Shown in pieces: positions 1 through 12,604 of a stretch of 64,000 nucleotides of DNA. How positions within the stretch are numbered: position 1 is the stretch's first letter; each line of letters begins with the position of its first letter. The notes beneath the pieces were generated by a model. It searched no databases. It saw only the letters and a list, made by a program, of their open reading frames with translations, and was not told the origin of the DNA. The stretch spans positions 7,771,297-7,835,296 of the forward strand of contig NC_133230.1 in assembly GCF_040436345.1 (NCBI RefSeq). Direction: 5' to 3'. The stretch comes from Pagrus major. Taxonomy: Eukaryota; Chordata; Actinopteri; Spariformes; Sparidae. The position numbers were made by a program, and so were the translations under genes.

Positions 1-3000
1 CCTTTTCTGTTCGGTTCACTCGCCTCCAGAACAGTGGTGCTGCAGACGGAGCTGGAAGACGGAAGAAAGGGAAAGTATGAAAAATGCAACTTGTTCTCTG
101 GTTTTAGGACTTATTTCTGCAGCACTCTATAATTGGTGATCCTCTGAAATGTCTCAACAACTATAGGAGGAAATTTGTCACACACATTCATGTCTCTCTC
201 AGGATTAACTGTAATTCTCTAAAATTTCCTCGAGTGAGATCTTCTAATCAAAATTTCCATTTGTTCAGTATTTTGGTTTATGGCCAAATATCTGGCCTTC
301 CCATCAGCCTCAGCTGCACCTCGTGTTTATTGCTAATCAGGACATATTAGCATGCTTAGACACTAAACTAAGACTGTGTCTCGGTACAGCTTCACAGAAC
401 ATCACATGCTTCGGCGATAATCATGTAATCAATAAATCCCGTGTTCAAGCCAAGCCAGACACCCGTGTTGCAAGTCATCTACCCTCGCGTTCCAGTTATT
501 GAGTGATCACTCTGCTCAGCCTTCCTGGCAAAGCTTACGAGAGGGAACATGGAATGAAACTGTCGAAAAACTTAAGATTTAAAACGGGAAATTACGACTT
601 TACTCACACAAGGAGGGTCATAGGACTTTTCCTGTCTGGTGTCCATGTGGTTTACTGACTGGTCTTTGACTGTGTATACACGTAAACATCGTTTTAGGTC
701 ACTGAAAACGGACATTTTGGATACAGTTGTCGGTGTTAACATCTAGACGGGTCACATTTCCCTGCCTCATTCATAGGATTTTCTGTAACCAAGCAACCAG
801 CCACAGAGTAGAGAATCTGCTTCCTGTTTACACCGGCACGTGTTTGCCCAATGTATGTGAATGGCCATGTGATATGTGTTTTCAGGTGCGTTCGTATGGA
901 TGAGGATCATTCCTGGAACTGTGCTTAAACGCTCGTCTAGACGCAGATCGTTTTCATTGTAAAACCCTGTTTTCAAACACACAGTTGCATGTGTGGACCA
1001 GGCCTGAGCCAAAAACTGATGAATGGTGCTGCCTTTCCGCTTTCATCCTTTTATAGCATTATAAACAAAGAAAAGTGCACAAGAAAGCCTCAACAATTAT
1101 ATTGCTTCTTCAAGGACGATGACAAACATGAATAGTCCTATGACGGCTTGAGTCTCGTTGAGAATACCGAAGTTTTATCATCTTTTTGTTATCAATACTG
1201 CTATGAACCAGCACTGGCTTCACAGCTGTGATTAAGACTTTCATCAAACACAATACAAAGTTTCCTCTCACCGTCTTCTGCTGTCCTTCCCTGGCAGGCA
1301 TTGCTCCACGGGCTCCAGGGACTCTTGTGCGTGTCCTTGTAACTGTGACGAAGCCTGACGGTGTACAATGTGTCCGGTCTGAAGTTTCTTGGACAAGCCA
1401 GGAAGCTGAAGTTCCTCACACTCACATTTTCGACCTGAACATCAAACTGTAAGGGAAAGAGAAACAGGACAAAGTAAGGAGAGGATGAACTACACATTTT
1501 TATTCTTTACTAAAGGGCAACACTGTCTTTGAACGAAACCTGAGTTGGCGATTGTTGAGAGTGGAAAGACGAACCAAGACGGTTTTAGTGAGTCTTGCTT
1601 TTTTGTATCTGTCAGGTTTGAATGATGCGTGTTTTAAGATAATAAAATGACTGTTTATGCAAATGGCTTTGGTGAGAGTGATTTGGCAGCTGCGTCTGGT
1701 ATTAAGGTTTGTGTTTAGGCATGTTTGGGAATGGCTGACCTGGCCCTGCGATGTGAACGCAATTTGTGATTTCAGCGCTCCGGTTTTGACTTCATCGCTA
1801 TCCACAGTAAAGACAGCCGAGTCCCTGACCCAGGTTACTTCCAGACACCGAGGTCTCCCTCTGACTGGCTTCACACTTTTCAAAGTCACTGGAGGCAATA
1901 TCACTGAGAAGGACGGGGAGAGAAGAGTGAGACAGAAGCACCAGAGCAGCAATAAAGGATGCGAGTAGAAGAAGCCTCACCTTCAATCATACCAGACTGA
2001 CACCGACCGACTGAAGGGACGTCCTGGTTGTGACCGTGGTGTGCTGTGATGCTGATGCAAAAGTTAAACCTCACAGATGACTTGTTTATCATCGCCGTGC
2101 AGCTGGTGTTAGATGTTGTGCAGGAGAACAGAGTCGTTTTATTGGACCTGTGCATGTAAACAAAGAAACATACACACACACACACTTATATAAGAACAGC
2201 TTCAAACAGATACAAAACCACAAGCCCAAATAGAGGAATACTCACGCAAATGGATGCATGTGTATGTTTCAGATGCAGGTGCACATTTGCATGTCAACTC
2301 ACTCACATGCAACCTTGCCAACACAGACACAACCACATCACAGGGCTCCGGACACATAAATTGCCATCTCATCTTTTGATATTTTGAAATAACCAGACGG
2401 CAGCAAATTTTTTACAAAAAACAGATGGTGAGGTGGAAGTTGTGGGACTGTTAGCATGTCAGTTTATCAAACCCGCCATCAAAGCCTCACACGAATGTCT
2501 GAACATTCAAAACTGATTACAAACGCAAGATTTCCATACACGATGTAAAAGTGTTGGCACAAACACGCCAACATGCAAAAACACAACGGTTTCTTATTTT
2601 AACACAGGGAATTGGCTAATTCAGTTTGACTGGATCATTTTACGATGATAAACACACAAGATTGCAAATTGAAGAAAAGGTACAATGTTGGAAAGAAAAG
2701 TTAGCCTGACTGCATATTCTCTGGATCTCGAGATAAACTAACTTTTATCACAAGAGATTTTGAAAGAAGCCATCTTAAAGCAACATTATGTAGCAATCGG
2801 CCTCTCACTGAAGTTACATAGTGCAAAAACAAGTGATGGGGGGCAGAGTGGCTGAGACAGACACCATTCACCCTATTAAGGGTATGGTGCCACCAGGCAG
2901 TCAGTGGAAATGTGCCAGAATAACAACAAACATATCAAAAGTACATCTGAGACAATATCAGACCATCAGTCTATTTCCTGCTTACCAGCCGCTCAGCAGC

Positions 3001-4854
3001 TCGACAGAAAGTCTGAACTTCACACGATCTAGATTTTTCACGCAGTCTGCAAACACGTAAAATGGAAACTGTTTCTCAAGTTGAATTGTATTAAATGAAA
3101 ACTGTATGTCATCCTCTCTCTAGTGACTGTCCCCAACTTATCACAAATAATAACCGCTGCTGCATTCGTCACACAAACTCCGACATGATGATCGGTCGCA
3201 GAAATTTGAAACAAATTGAGGAAAGTCTTCGGGGACGGAACAAAATTCAAATGTTTTGCCGACAAATTTGCAATTTTAGGGAGCAAATGTTCTGCTAGCT
3301 GAATATCTAATGTTATTATTCAAAAGTTATTCACGTGAAAAATCAACAGATAAGGCCGGCACTATTCTGGATTTTTTGTTAAAGGGTAAGTTCACCCAAA
3401 AATGAAAAATTCTGATATTATCTTCTCAACCCCATGCTGCTGGGCGACGTTTTTCTCCTGAACAACATTGAAAAACAAAACATGAAATGGCTCCATAGAA
3501 AAACCTCACCTGACTTTCCATCGGCATGAGGGTGAGTGGATAATAACTGAATTTTCTTTAATGACTGCAAGTGTTGTCTGTGTAGCTGCATCTTGACTGA
3601 GCAGATGAAAGACCTGAAGCATTTTTCTCAAACTTGCATGGGTTCGAGCACGTCTTCTTACAAAACCGCAGGAATGTTTTATCTCACCGTGAAGGAATCC
3701 TCACGATTTTCAGAGTGTAGCTCCTCGCTTCGGGGTCGCCAGCCTCCCAGTAACAGGTGACGTTAGCTCGCATGTGGAACTCGCATCTTTCTAGCTGCGG
3801 GGGTCGGGGAACGGTCTTGGAGGTTGTCATGGAGAAGGCCTGAGGCAAGACTGAAGAGGAAGGAGAGAGGACGGCGTTAACGGCACAGGAGTTTGGAGTT
3901 AGGAAAACCTGAATGAATGAGTGCAGAAATGTTGACACCTGTAAACGCTTTCATACAGGACATGAGGGGTCATTGAATGATTTGATGAAAGAAGAGAGGT
4001 TTGTGTTGGTTTTTCCTTTAAATTGTCACCCATCTCTCGCTATGTACATGTTTTTAACTGATGGGAAGAAGATTTAAGGGGAAAAATAAGAGGAACGTGG
4101 GACAGATTTGCAGAAAGAAAACAAATGTTGCAGCTCCTCACATCCTTCCTGGCGAAGTTATTAAAACAGACCTTAGGAGAATTATATCTGAATCCAATCT
4201 TACCAACACAGTTTATCATGTCAAGTATTTACAAATGGCTGCAATTGCTGTTTAGCCTGAGGTCTTAAAAATAAGCTCATGCAAGACAGTACAAGATGTT
4301 TGAAGCATCCTGCCGTCATATTTACTCTGAGTGGCTTGAATGCCTCATTTGTAATTACTGTGTTGGCAGATTTATCAGTTGTTGGAAACCTTCCAGAAAG
4401 CTTGTTTACGTCTGTATTTTACTACCTGAGATATAACTTCAATTAACTTTAACTGTGCCTCTGTTCTTACTTGACATAAACATGCGTCCTGAGTGATCGA
4501 TCACAAGTGGACAGCTCGAAGTGCAGACGCAGCGAGAACGCATTTGAGATCTGATCACTCAGAACACGAGGTGGGCTGGGCCCGCTGAAGGACCGCCTAC
4601 TCAACTGACGTACCTCTGCTACACAAGAAGAACTCACAACAGCAGACAAAATGACTTACACACCGATTGTGCAAACTAGTCAGGTGACTTTCTCCTAATT
4701 ATTTCCTCCAATAGCTCTCAGACAAATGTCTGCATGTCATCACACTGGACCTATCTCAGTCAGTCTGCACAGGAGGAAAAAAGTAGACAATGTTACCCAG
4801 AATAAGTCCGGCCCCCAGCAGGCAGGTCCACACCACAGCCGGGCTTCGCTCCAT
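1..4854 (-). CDS. gp130/IL-12R-type class I cytokine receptor, 5' part (runs off left edge)
   Basis: Six coding exons can be read on the minus strand: 4854-4797, 3850-3688, 2147-1981, 1903-1740, 1446-1272 and 51-1 (continuing outside). All have AG/GT borders and matching phases. The first exon gives a signal peptide (MERSPAVVWTCLLGAG...). Domain 1 has the family cysteine pattern C-x9-C-Y-W (exon 2) and a second cysteine pair in exon 3. Domain 2 ends in WSPWS at about residues 228-232. The exon at the edge reads APSAAPLFWRRVN, which resembles the start of the third fibronectin domain of gp130 (PSKAPSFWYK). No N-terminal Ig domain is present, as in IL27RA and IL12RB1. Such receptors bind helical cytokines at the cell surface and signal through JAK/STAT. 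The exact orthologue (il27ra, il12rb-type or a gp130 duplicate) cannot be fixed without the missing 3' part. If the last intron is kept, the frame stops at 1201 and the product would resemble soluble EBI3. Confidence 0.72.
175..385 (-). repeat. Dispersed repeat, 'GCTAACATGCTAA / ggtttatggccaaat' family (inverted copy)
   Basis: The stretch contains attttggtttatggccaaat and attagcatgcttag. The reverse complement of these words recurs at about 48960-49240 (tttggccataaaccaaagt, gcatgctaacaattg). I recognise this as a very common, non-coding teleost interspersed repeat. It lies in the intron before the edge exon of the cytokine receptor. Confidence 0.55.
2160..2186. repeat. (CA)n microsatellite
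   Basis: A short run of alternating A and C (acacacacacacac) lies just upstream of receptor exon 3 in the intron. Confidence 0.7.
2774..2880. repeat. MITE-like fragment with 'ttaaagcaacattatgtagcaat' start
   Basis: The fragment begins with ttaaagcaacattatgtagc and contains the near-inverse word gttacatagtgcaa. The words resemble the AAAGGTGCACTATGTAG family found elsewhere in this window. It lies in the receptor intron and has no coding content. Confidence 0.4.
3378..3565. repeat. Short copy of 'AAAGGATAAGTTCACC' MITE family
   Basis: It begins ttaaagggtaagttcaccca and ends near catcggcatgagggtgagtggataataactgaattttc, which is the terminal part of the family. The longer copy is at 7775-8343. 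It lies in the intron between receptor exons 1 and 2. Confidence 0.6.
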
Positions 4855-7253
4855 CAAGACCAGCCGGTCTCTTCTGGCAATGCAGCTCTGCTCATTCACT
4901 TTCCTCATCACACTACCAGTGACTCAGCTGGAGGAACATACACACTGAAAATTCAAACATCATGCTGTCAAATTGTAAAGAGAGCGTCAGCACAAGATGA
5001 CCAAGAATGGCACAATTTAGTGGTTACATTTCATCATTTGCTACAAAGTAGCTTCCTGTAGTAAAACTACAACATTTTCTCTTTTTGACCAACAGCTGTG
5101 TCCTAGTTGTCCCACTTGGCATTGCAACATACTTAATGACAAAAACAAGTGTCCAAGAAAAAACAATCTAACTTCCCAAAGTGGGTGTGGTGGATTTGGC
5201 TTCCTCTGTCAAAATAAAAGACAGACTTTCAGGTCTGAACTTATCTGCAGCACAGAAATGTCACCTGAGTCACTGACTCTCTGTGTACGTGGTTAACAGG
5301 TGAAGGAGCAATGGCCGATTGCAGTTATTGTTAAATACAGTGTAAAATCTGACCCTGAAAAATGACCAATTACCTAAAAAAATGACCAAGTAAAGTCAAA
5401 CTTTTAAGCTTGTACAACTTATATTTAATAATCTAAAGTTTGCAGCTCTGCATTAAATCCAATCTTTGAGCCAGAGATGAGTCATCTTACTTTGGGGGGG
5501 CTGTTGATTCTGCTGGTATTGCATTGGGTTTCTTATGAATAGGTGTGGGAATTGATACTATTGCAGTACACGCAACCCCAGTCTCACAACTAAATGTGGA
5601 TTAATCCTCAGATCAGTCACATCAAGTTTCACAGTGATGGGTGTGAAAGATCACAAAAGTACGGACGCCCTAACAACCATGGGTTAAAAGTATTATCTTC
5701 TCCTTTTTCCACTTGAAGAAGTTAAATTTTATTTGTTTTCTTGAGATCGAGATTTATTTATATTAATATCATGGAATAACAAGATGTCGTTCTCCTGAGA
5801 TAAGAAGAAGAAAACACCTTCATATGACTCATAAGCGCAGACACACTGCTGTGTGGGCTGGGTTCGGGAAGTTTCAATGGGTACTCCTTGATCTGACTGA
5901 CATTTTCAGCTTAAATCAGTTGCTACACTTGTCAAGACTAATAAGTTAACTTCTGCCCACTTCACACTCATTCTTCTGAAAGCGCCACCGAGAGAAGTCA
6001 TGTACCAGTGACAGTCATGGTGGCAGGGGGAGTCTGTTTCGAACGCCTACATGTTTTGATACAAAATTGAAATCTGTATCAGTGTATATTGTAGTAGATG
6101 TGTAGTGTGTATATTTAAAAGCAGTCTGGCTAACACAATACAATTGAGTGTGAGCAGATATAAGTGCTTATTGATGCATTTGTTAAAGCCACTTGTGAGG
6201 TAACAATAAGTGGAGACTGCTGTAAAAACAGTAATAATAATATTAAATATGTATCATATAAAGTGCTGTGCAGCAATAAACATTTAAAACGCCCCTCTAG
6301 CTGAGTACAGATACATTACAGTGTGCTTCTAAGTGCTGTATCATAGGCAACCGGACTGAAGACGTTGCGCCTCTCATCCAGTGGTTCGGACTGAGGAAGC
6401 CTCTTGGGTGAGAACAAAAAGAGATATTGTGCAGCTCTGTTACTGATGCAACAACATGCTGACAGCATATCAATATGACAGCTGATTGAAGCAACGTTTG
6501 ACTATCTTACTGTGGGGTAATCTCCAACAATACATCCATTATAAGCAGTTTATATGCTTTGTGATTAAAATACTAACTTTCAAAATAAGTACAACCATCG
6601 TATAAAAAGAGTAGAAAAGTAAAAATGTCTTTGAAGTGTACCGGAGTGAACGTATAAAGCAGCAAAAATCAGTAATACACAGGTGGTTTCTTTCAGGGAT
6701 GCTGTATTTAACTGCATTAGACTGAGAAGGTGTACCTAATAAACTGGTAACTCAGTAAAACACAGTAAAAGTAACTCAAACTTAAGCACTTAAGAGTAAA
6801 TGTACTTTTTTTTCCCCCCCAGTCAAGCCCCACAGAGCTGCTGTGGTCAATCAGGAATATAGTTTTCATCATGAGAAACTACTCTTTTCAAATCAGGGCT
6901 GCACATATTGATTAATACGTGTATGAATGAATGAATGAATGCATCTTTTAGTCTTTGGAGGGGTGAAGGATGGAAGGAAGGAGGTTTCCAAGGATTTAAA
7001 AAACAGATAAAAATCAACAAATCTTCTCATATTGGGAGCTTGAACCAGCAGGAACACGAATTTTCTGTCACTCAACTAATCGATTAATGTTTCAGCTTAA
7101 GTTAATATAGAAAAAAGAGACATGAAGGCTCAGACTTAAGTGTTTAAACTAAAAACTAAACTTTACGATAAGTTATAAAGTGTTGTTAAGTCCCCACACA
7201 GCAGTCAGTGACATCAATCTACACTGATTTGAAACGGAAACAAGGTTACTCAC
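4855..7253. other. Non-coding stretch upstream of the receptor start codon
   Basis: No convincing exon was found on either strand. The region is AT-rich and holds a short GAAT tandem repeat near 6925-6940. It is probably the first intron of the cytokine receptor or its upstream region. Confidence 0.5.
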
Positions 7254-7500
7254 CTGTCTGTCTGTCGGAGAGTTAATCTTTGCATTTGACTTTAAACTTT
7301 TTCAGCTTCACATCTTCCTCAGCCTGTTTCAACAAGTTCACACATTCATTCACACGAGCGCTCAATGACGCGCGTCAATGGGGAACAAGGTTTGGAGTTA
7401 AATCTCGCCCACTTGCCGGCGTGCGCTCGGAGCACATGTGCGTCTCCTTCAGTCCAACTACAAAGATTGTGCGGGAGGAGGATCTCAGCCTGTAGTAAAC
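7254..7500 (-). other. Candidate 5' non-coding exon and promoter of the cytokine receptor gene
   Basis: A strong donor (CAG|GTGAGTA on the minus strand) lies at 7254/7253. The DNA just upstream in the sense of transcription is CpG-richer than its surroundings (about 7350-7450). This would be a leader exon spliced to the signal-peptide exon ending at 4797. The acceptor in front of the ATG is weak, so the link is inference. Confidence 0.3.
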
Positions 7501-7774
7501 ACATCTGATCCACCCAGCTGTTCGTCAGGAGGCGGGTGTCAAAACTGGGGTTTGGCGTCCCGTGGAGGGTCATGGGAGGGTTTCCGGTGAGGTCCGAGAA
7601 AAAAGAACTGACTCCACTTTTACTTGATATGTGAAAATTAGCCAACAATGAAAATACACACATGAGATGAAAGTAGGTTTCACTTTCTCCACTTCTTTAT
7701 TTGTGTATTTTACAGTTTGCACAAGCAAAATCTCAAATAATGGTCTGGGGATTCATTTAGAAAAAAAATATATC

Positions 7775-8343
7775 TTAAAGGATAAGTTCACCCACAGATG
7801 AAAAAGTGTCATAGTCTTCACAGCAAAACAGTGTTGCAGCATGTTCCTGAACAACTGAAGTAGACAGAGACAACAACTGAATAATGGCTCCATGCAGCTC
7901 CTCAGATGTTGTTCAAGTTTCCGGGAGCTCCAACTTGATTTTAACACCCCTGATGAGCAGTCAAGCTTGTGCATCCACTGCCAACGAGGTCCTTTCATAA
8001 ATCTATTTTGAGATTTGCAGCAAAACGACTAAAGTAGATAAGGACTTTTAAAATGTTAACCAAATAAAGATGGATCCGTGCTCCTTGTGTGACGTCATCC
8101 ACGTTTCCAGAAGCCTCGAGATCCCAAATTAATTCGAAAAGACCTTACTTACACCCTTTTTATGACGAAATAGTCACTGTAGCTGCTTAGTTCTTCTCAA
8201 ATAGGACTTGGCTTACATCCTGCGAACTGTACGGAGCCACATTTTGGTTCCCATCTTCACTTGTTGAGCAGAATGCTGCAAAACTTCACCTGACTGAGTA
8301 GGTAACGACTGAATTTTCATTTCTGAGTGAACTTGTCCTTTAA
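7775..8343. repeat. MITE-like element with inverted ends (AAAGGATAAGTTCACC family), about 570 bp
   Basis: The left end reads ttaaaggataagttcaccca and the right end reads tgagtgaacttgtcctttaa, so the ends are near-perfect inverted repeats. The interior (gtttccagaagcctcgagatcccaaatt and similar) has no reading frame. Further partial copies lie at 3378, 10700, 27395 and 38557. The structure fits a non-autonomous DNA transposon; the superfamily is not assigned. Confidence 0.75.
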
Positions 8344-9043
8344 AAGACTTCAGAGTTATGGCTCATTAGGAGTTTTGAAATGTTTTTTTTATGATTCAAC
8401 ACTTCCTTTCATAAACGTCTCACCGGCTCTCGGGCTTGTGTGAGCGATAACTAAGAGAACAATTAAAAAATGTGGAGGGATGTGTCTGCAGGATGTGTGC
8501 TCCAGGATGTCTCAAAGCAATTTCAGCTGCAGTAAACAATATCTCTCTGATTGTTTGCTTTATATCAGCGTCTAACTGTGACGTTAGCCTGCAATTACTA
8601 GAAGCCCTCTTGTTCATAACAATGGCACAGATGAGCAAAGCAAAACTAAATGATTCACAAGGCAGGTGCTTGTAGTGCATTCATGAAAGCATTCAACAGA
8701 TATTGATTGATGAAAAAAAAACCAATGCTCCCCTTAACGGCGTCATACTTTAACTTAACTTCACTTTATCCTGAAAATGTCCTGACAAGTTGTTCTGGGA
8801 AAAGTACACAGAAGAACTGAAGGGCTGCAGAAGAAGTAGAAATGATAGTTTTAATGATGGTCCAGCAAATGTCATACACAGCAGGGCACTGCTGTACTTC
8901 TCTACCCATGTATTTGTTCACGTAAGATAGCAAAAAACACAAAAAATTACAGCTTAGTGATGATTTTCCACGGAAGCAACTTTATCTCAGTAAGGAAAAG
9001 GAAAACAATCAGCACTTCTTTAGGGACCAGACCTCTTTCCCTC
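8344..9043. other. Intergenic DNA and 3' end of theg
   Basis: No gene was found from 8344 to about 8840. A minus-strand ATTAAA at about 8850 could be the polyadenylation signal of theg, which would give a 3' UTR of about 200 bases. Confidence 0.35.
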
Positions 9044-11353
9044 CTAGTTTGAGCTACATTTGCGAGGCAGAGGCAGGCAGAGCTGTCGTATCCGAGGCGA
9101 GGGGCTGGCGGAACGGGCTGCCCGGCTGACTTCGTAGGGGTCGTATCCCTCGAACAGGGCCTTCCTCTCTTTGGGACTGGACAGCTCTAGAAGTCTCTGG
9201 CTGGCGATGTAGTTTCTCGCCGCTCTGGAGACGAGCCAGCACACTGAGCGCTCTCCTTCAAACTTGGGGTGGTCATGCTTAGGGGCTGCAAAAGACAGAT
9301 GCAATCAGGTCAACCAGCGAGCAAAACAATGCAAAATTGGATCAAGGACGCTGCACGATGTCAAGAAGAACCTACTTGCAAGCAGCTCGATGTGTGCCGA
9401 TGCTTTGCAGGGTATGTGGGTCATGGGCACAGGTTTAGATTTGTGGCCAGAGCCCTCCAGAACCAGCCTTCTTTTAGGTTGGGCGAGCTGGCAAATACGT
9501 GAAGTGGCGACTGCCGTCTGCGTGGCTCTGCTCAACTAGGATCACAAATCAGCTCATTAATGAACTTACATTACATACATACACACACACACGCATACAG
9601 ACACACAGAGGCACAACATAAGACATCATCTCCTCTGAATCAATCAAACAAATGAATATAAATGAACTGATCCGTGAGAAGTGAAGTTCATAAAGCTGGT
9701 ATACATCACACAACATTGTGCAAGTCGAGAACAATTTGATGGATTAGATGGTGACTTCTCACTTACAGTCTTTATCACAGCTAAGGTTTGAAAAGTTGAA
9801 AAGTTATTTATTTCCACATTAAAAGGAAAAAAAGTGATTTTCCTGAATTCGCATTAAAGTTTTACCTCCTGTATAGAATTAAATGTAAACAGGACATGTA
9901 TAAATACCAACTTAAAAACTAGAAAAACAACTGTGTGCTATCAACAAATGGGTGAAACCACAGGTGGCAAAGTGAAAAAACCCCCAGAACAAACCACTGC
10001 ACAAATCAAAAACAACCCAACCTTTAGTCCTTTAAGTTCGGCTGTCAGGCTTTCTAAATAGCTGCCACCCTGCCCTTACTAGCACAATTGTTTAGGCACA
10101 ATTGGAAACCTACAAGTTATCCCATGATCTGCCTGTAAAAAACAGTTACTCAGGAAATGATGCATGCGTTACTCACAGGGGCCAGCGGTGGGCGGTCCGG
10201 CTGCCAGCCAGCGACAGGGGCCCGAGGTCGAGCCAGACTGCACAGCCTGTTGGACGCGACGGCCCTGAGAGCACGTTCACTCACCTCCCATATGGGAGAA
10301 AGTCTGAGGAAGGAAAGGAAGAGGACAAATGAAAGCAGAAATGAAAGGAGACACAGATAAAACTGAGAGTTAGATTGGAGGGGGAGGTTAAAGAGGTTAC
10401 TAGTATTATAGAGGAAGATGAAGAAAGAGGAAAGAGGAAGGAAGGAAGTGGGTAGGGTGGCAGATAAGAGACACAAGTACAGAATAGTAAAATAGTCAGA
10501 AGGAGACTCTAGACATTTCTCACAGGTACCTTGATTTCCTGTCAACAACTTGAGGCCTCGCAAACACACAGAACTTGATGTGTTTGAATGTTTTTCAGTG
10601 AACTAATATGATATTGATAAATGTGTAACATACACACTACACAGCCTATTTTCACTTGATTAATCACTGAAAAGGTTGTTCTTAAAAAGGGCTCTTACTA
10701 TCTGTGATGCTCCGGAAATGTTTTGCAGACTATGAAACTTCACCCAAACCTTGAGGGTGAGCAGCTCATGAGTGAGTTTCCTTTTTTCGTTGAACTTAAC
10801 CTAATCTTTGATGAGGTTTCTTTTGTTTAATTGATTGACGACACTGTGACGTATCTATAAGAATGGATGGACAGAATGAACAAGTCCCAGAAGCGTCTGA
10901 AATAAAATAAAAAAGTCTTGGATCTCTCTGCCACAGAGGTAAAAAGAAATCACACATGAGCAAAAGCAGAACTTGTTGTATTTACGTGACTTGAGAGTAG
11001 AACTTTTTACTCCTGCTCAGCTCCAACCAGCGAGGGGTTAACTCTGCAAAGAAAAACAATCATGCACATCATCACAAAATCATGGCTTGTGATTAAAAGA
11101 CAAAAGCGGCGAGTGACAGACGTACCAGCCTTGGTGGTGGATCCAGTCCTCTCTGGTTGAAGCTCATCCAGCCAGTAAACAGAACGACTGGGACATTTAA
11201 AAAAAATAAAAAATAAAAACCCAACAGATCTCAGAAGATAAAGAGGAAGACATGGAGACAAAGAGAGAAAGAAGGGTTCAGTCAGGCCTACCGGTCTGGG
11301 TATCTGAGTCTGTCGGGTTTGGGTTGAGCGAGCCTCTGCGTCCGAGTTGCCAT
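9044..11353 (-). CDS. theg: Testis-type THEG repeat protein (spermatid microtubule-associated protein 2)
   Basis: Six exons on the minus strand: 11353-11292, 11187-11126, 11043-10986, 10303-10177, 9535-9376 and 9285-9044. They keep frame throughout and code for 236 residues. The start is MATRTQRLAQPKPDRLRYPD. The protein is a chain of short THEG repeats, each with a core like R-x-x-x-L-A/S-x-P-K: RTQRLAQPK, WLELSRSKK, NRLCSLARPR, SRICQLAQPKRR and QRLLELSSPKERK. Order and spacing match mammalian THEG, including SVYWLDE (human SVYWTER), LSPIWEV (human TTPVWPI) and the late EGYD motif. Human THEG lies on 19p13.3 and is expressed in spermatids. The fish protein is shorter than human because it lacks the acidic N-terminal region. 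Its neighbours are the receptor and shd, all on the same strand. A duplicate or THEGL-like assignment is possible but less likely. Confidence 0.85.
10695..10800. repeat. Degenerate end fragment of the AAAGGATAAGTTCACC MITE family
   Basis: Words such as ccggaaatgttttgcagac, tatgaaacttcaccc and gagggtgagcag match, in the same order, the right-hand part of the family copy at 3378-3565 and 7775-8343. It sits in the theg intron between exons 3 and 4. Confidence 0.45.
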
Positions 11354-12604
11354 GGAAACAGTTTAAAGCTGATGGGGGAGCAGAAGCATATTGATGGCGA
11401 ATTACAACGTCACCCACTTTCGTCAGCATACGTATAAATAATGTTCTGATAAACACATCCAGGGACAAATTTAAAACTTAATCACTTGATTCATTTAAAG
11501 TGTGTGAATAATCATTAGTTGCAGGCTCGTTTCGCTGCACTCTGGAGGTGAATTGAGAGGAGTGAGGTACCCCTTGTTGACCTGCCATCCCCCTTCTTGA
11601 TCACCTCGTAGTAGATAGTGTGCGAGGACAGAGGGATTGTTTAGTTGAAGTAGCAGATGCATTTGTAATTGTGCCTTTTTCTCTCAGTCCCACCGCTCTG
11701 CATGTTTTGTCTTGGATCTAATATATTCAGAGTTTGACTGGTACTGGATTTTTGGGAAGAAATTCAAACTCAGAATTTTAATATTTGCAATATTAATGAG
11801 GTAATAATACAACGAAGTGAATAAACAAGCTGTTCTCAGAAGAAAATTAGGTTCCCAGCACAGTGTTTAAAGGCAGAAAGGTGGCAGGGTCCGCCAGATC
11901 TAAACAAATTGTGTTGTCCTTTAAGGTCAGTTTGTTTATTCAGTCATGAAAACAAAGACAGCTTGTTATCAAGTTTGTTTAGCATAAAAAAATCAGTCAG
12001 TGAAGATCTTTCTCCTCCGATTAAAATGTCTTCCCCCGAAACTACAAAGTGCACCTGTAAGCTACGCTAAAGTTTAATCATACTGCACCTGTAAGTTGCT
12101 CCTTTCCTTCTCCGGCCGTGACACCGACACCTGCTGGTTGCTAGGGGATCAGGTGACGCTGGTGGGGTACAGTACACTGAGGATCGTTTATGCGCAGGGC
12201 GAGTCTAACTCTGCCTTCCTGTACAGTCAGGTAGCCTACATCTAAATTAATTACATAACAGCTGTAGGTGAGTGATGACGAATATCCACTTCTGTGTCAG
12301 TTGCAGTGTTGTATTGTGTTTCAGAAAACATGTATAGACTTGTACTCAAAGTGGTTCCTGGAAAGAGGAACAGATTGATCTCCTTCCAACTTTAATTTTA
12401 TTCCTCCCAGACAGTGACAAACTAAGATACAGATTGTAGTTCTGGGAAGAAATGTATCCTGGTACAGTAAACCCTCCTTAGGTAATTTATCACAAACTGC
12501 AGTCTGAATAAAGAGACTTTAATCTTAAACTTCGCCACATCTGTTTATATGATATGTATTATGAACACTGATATAGAAAGCAGAATTAAACAATGCAACG
12601 CAGA
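11354..12604. other. theg upstream region and theg-shd spacer
   Basis: No coding exon was found. The theg promoter should lie close upstream of 11353, since the first coding exon is preceded by moderately CpG-containing DNA to about 11530. The rest contains the repeat at 11745-12060. Confidence 0.4.
11745..12060 (-). repeat. MITE-like element, 'AAAGGTGCACTATGTAGTTTTGG' family, inverted copy
   Basis: It contains ggtggcagggtccgccagat, gtcctttaaggtcagtttgt and gaaactacaaagtgcacctg. Read on the minus strand these match the plus-strand copies at 27588-27853 and 38141-38488. It has no coding capacity. Confidence 0.65.

Noticed and set aside
1798-1986. Minus-strand frame starting MKVRLLLLASFIAALVLL, resembling a signal peptide
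   Set aside because: It covers the pyrimidine-rich tract before receptor exon 4 and runs through the exon in the wrong frame. The true signal peptide is at 4797-4854.
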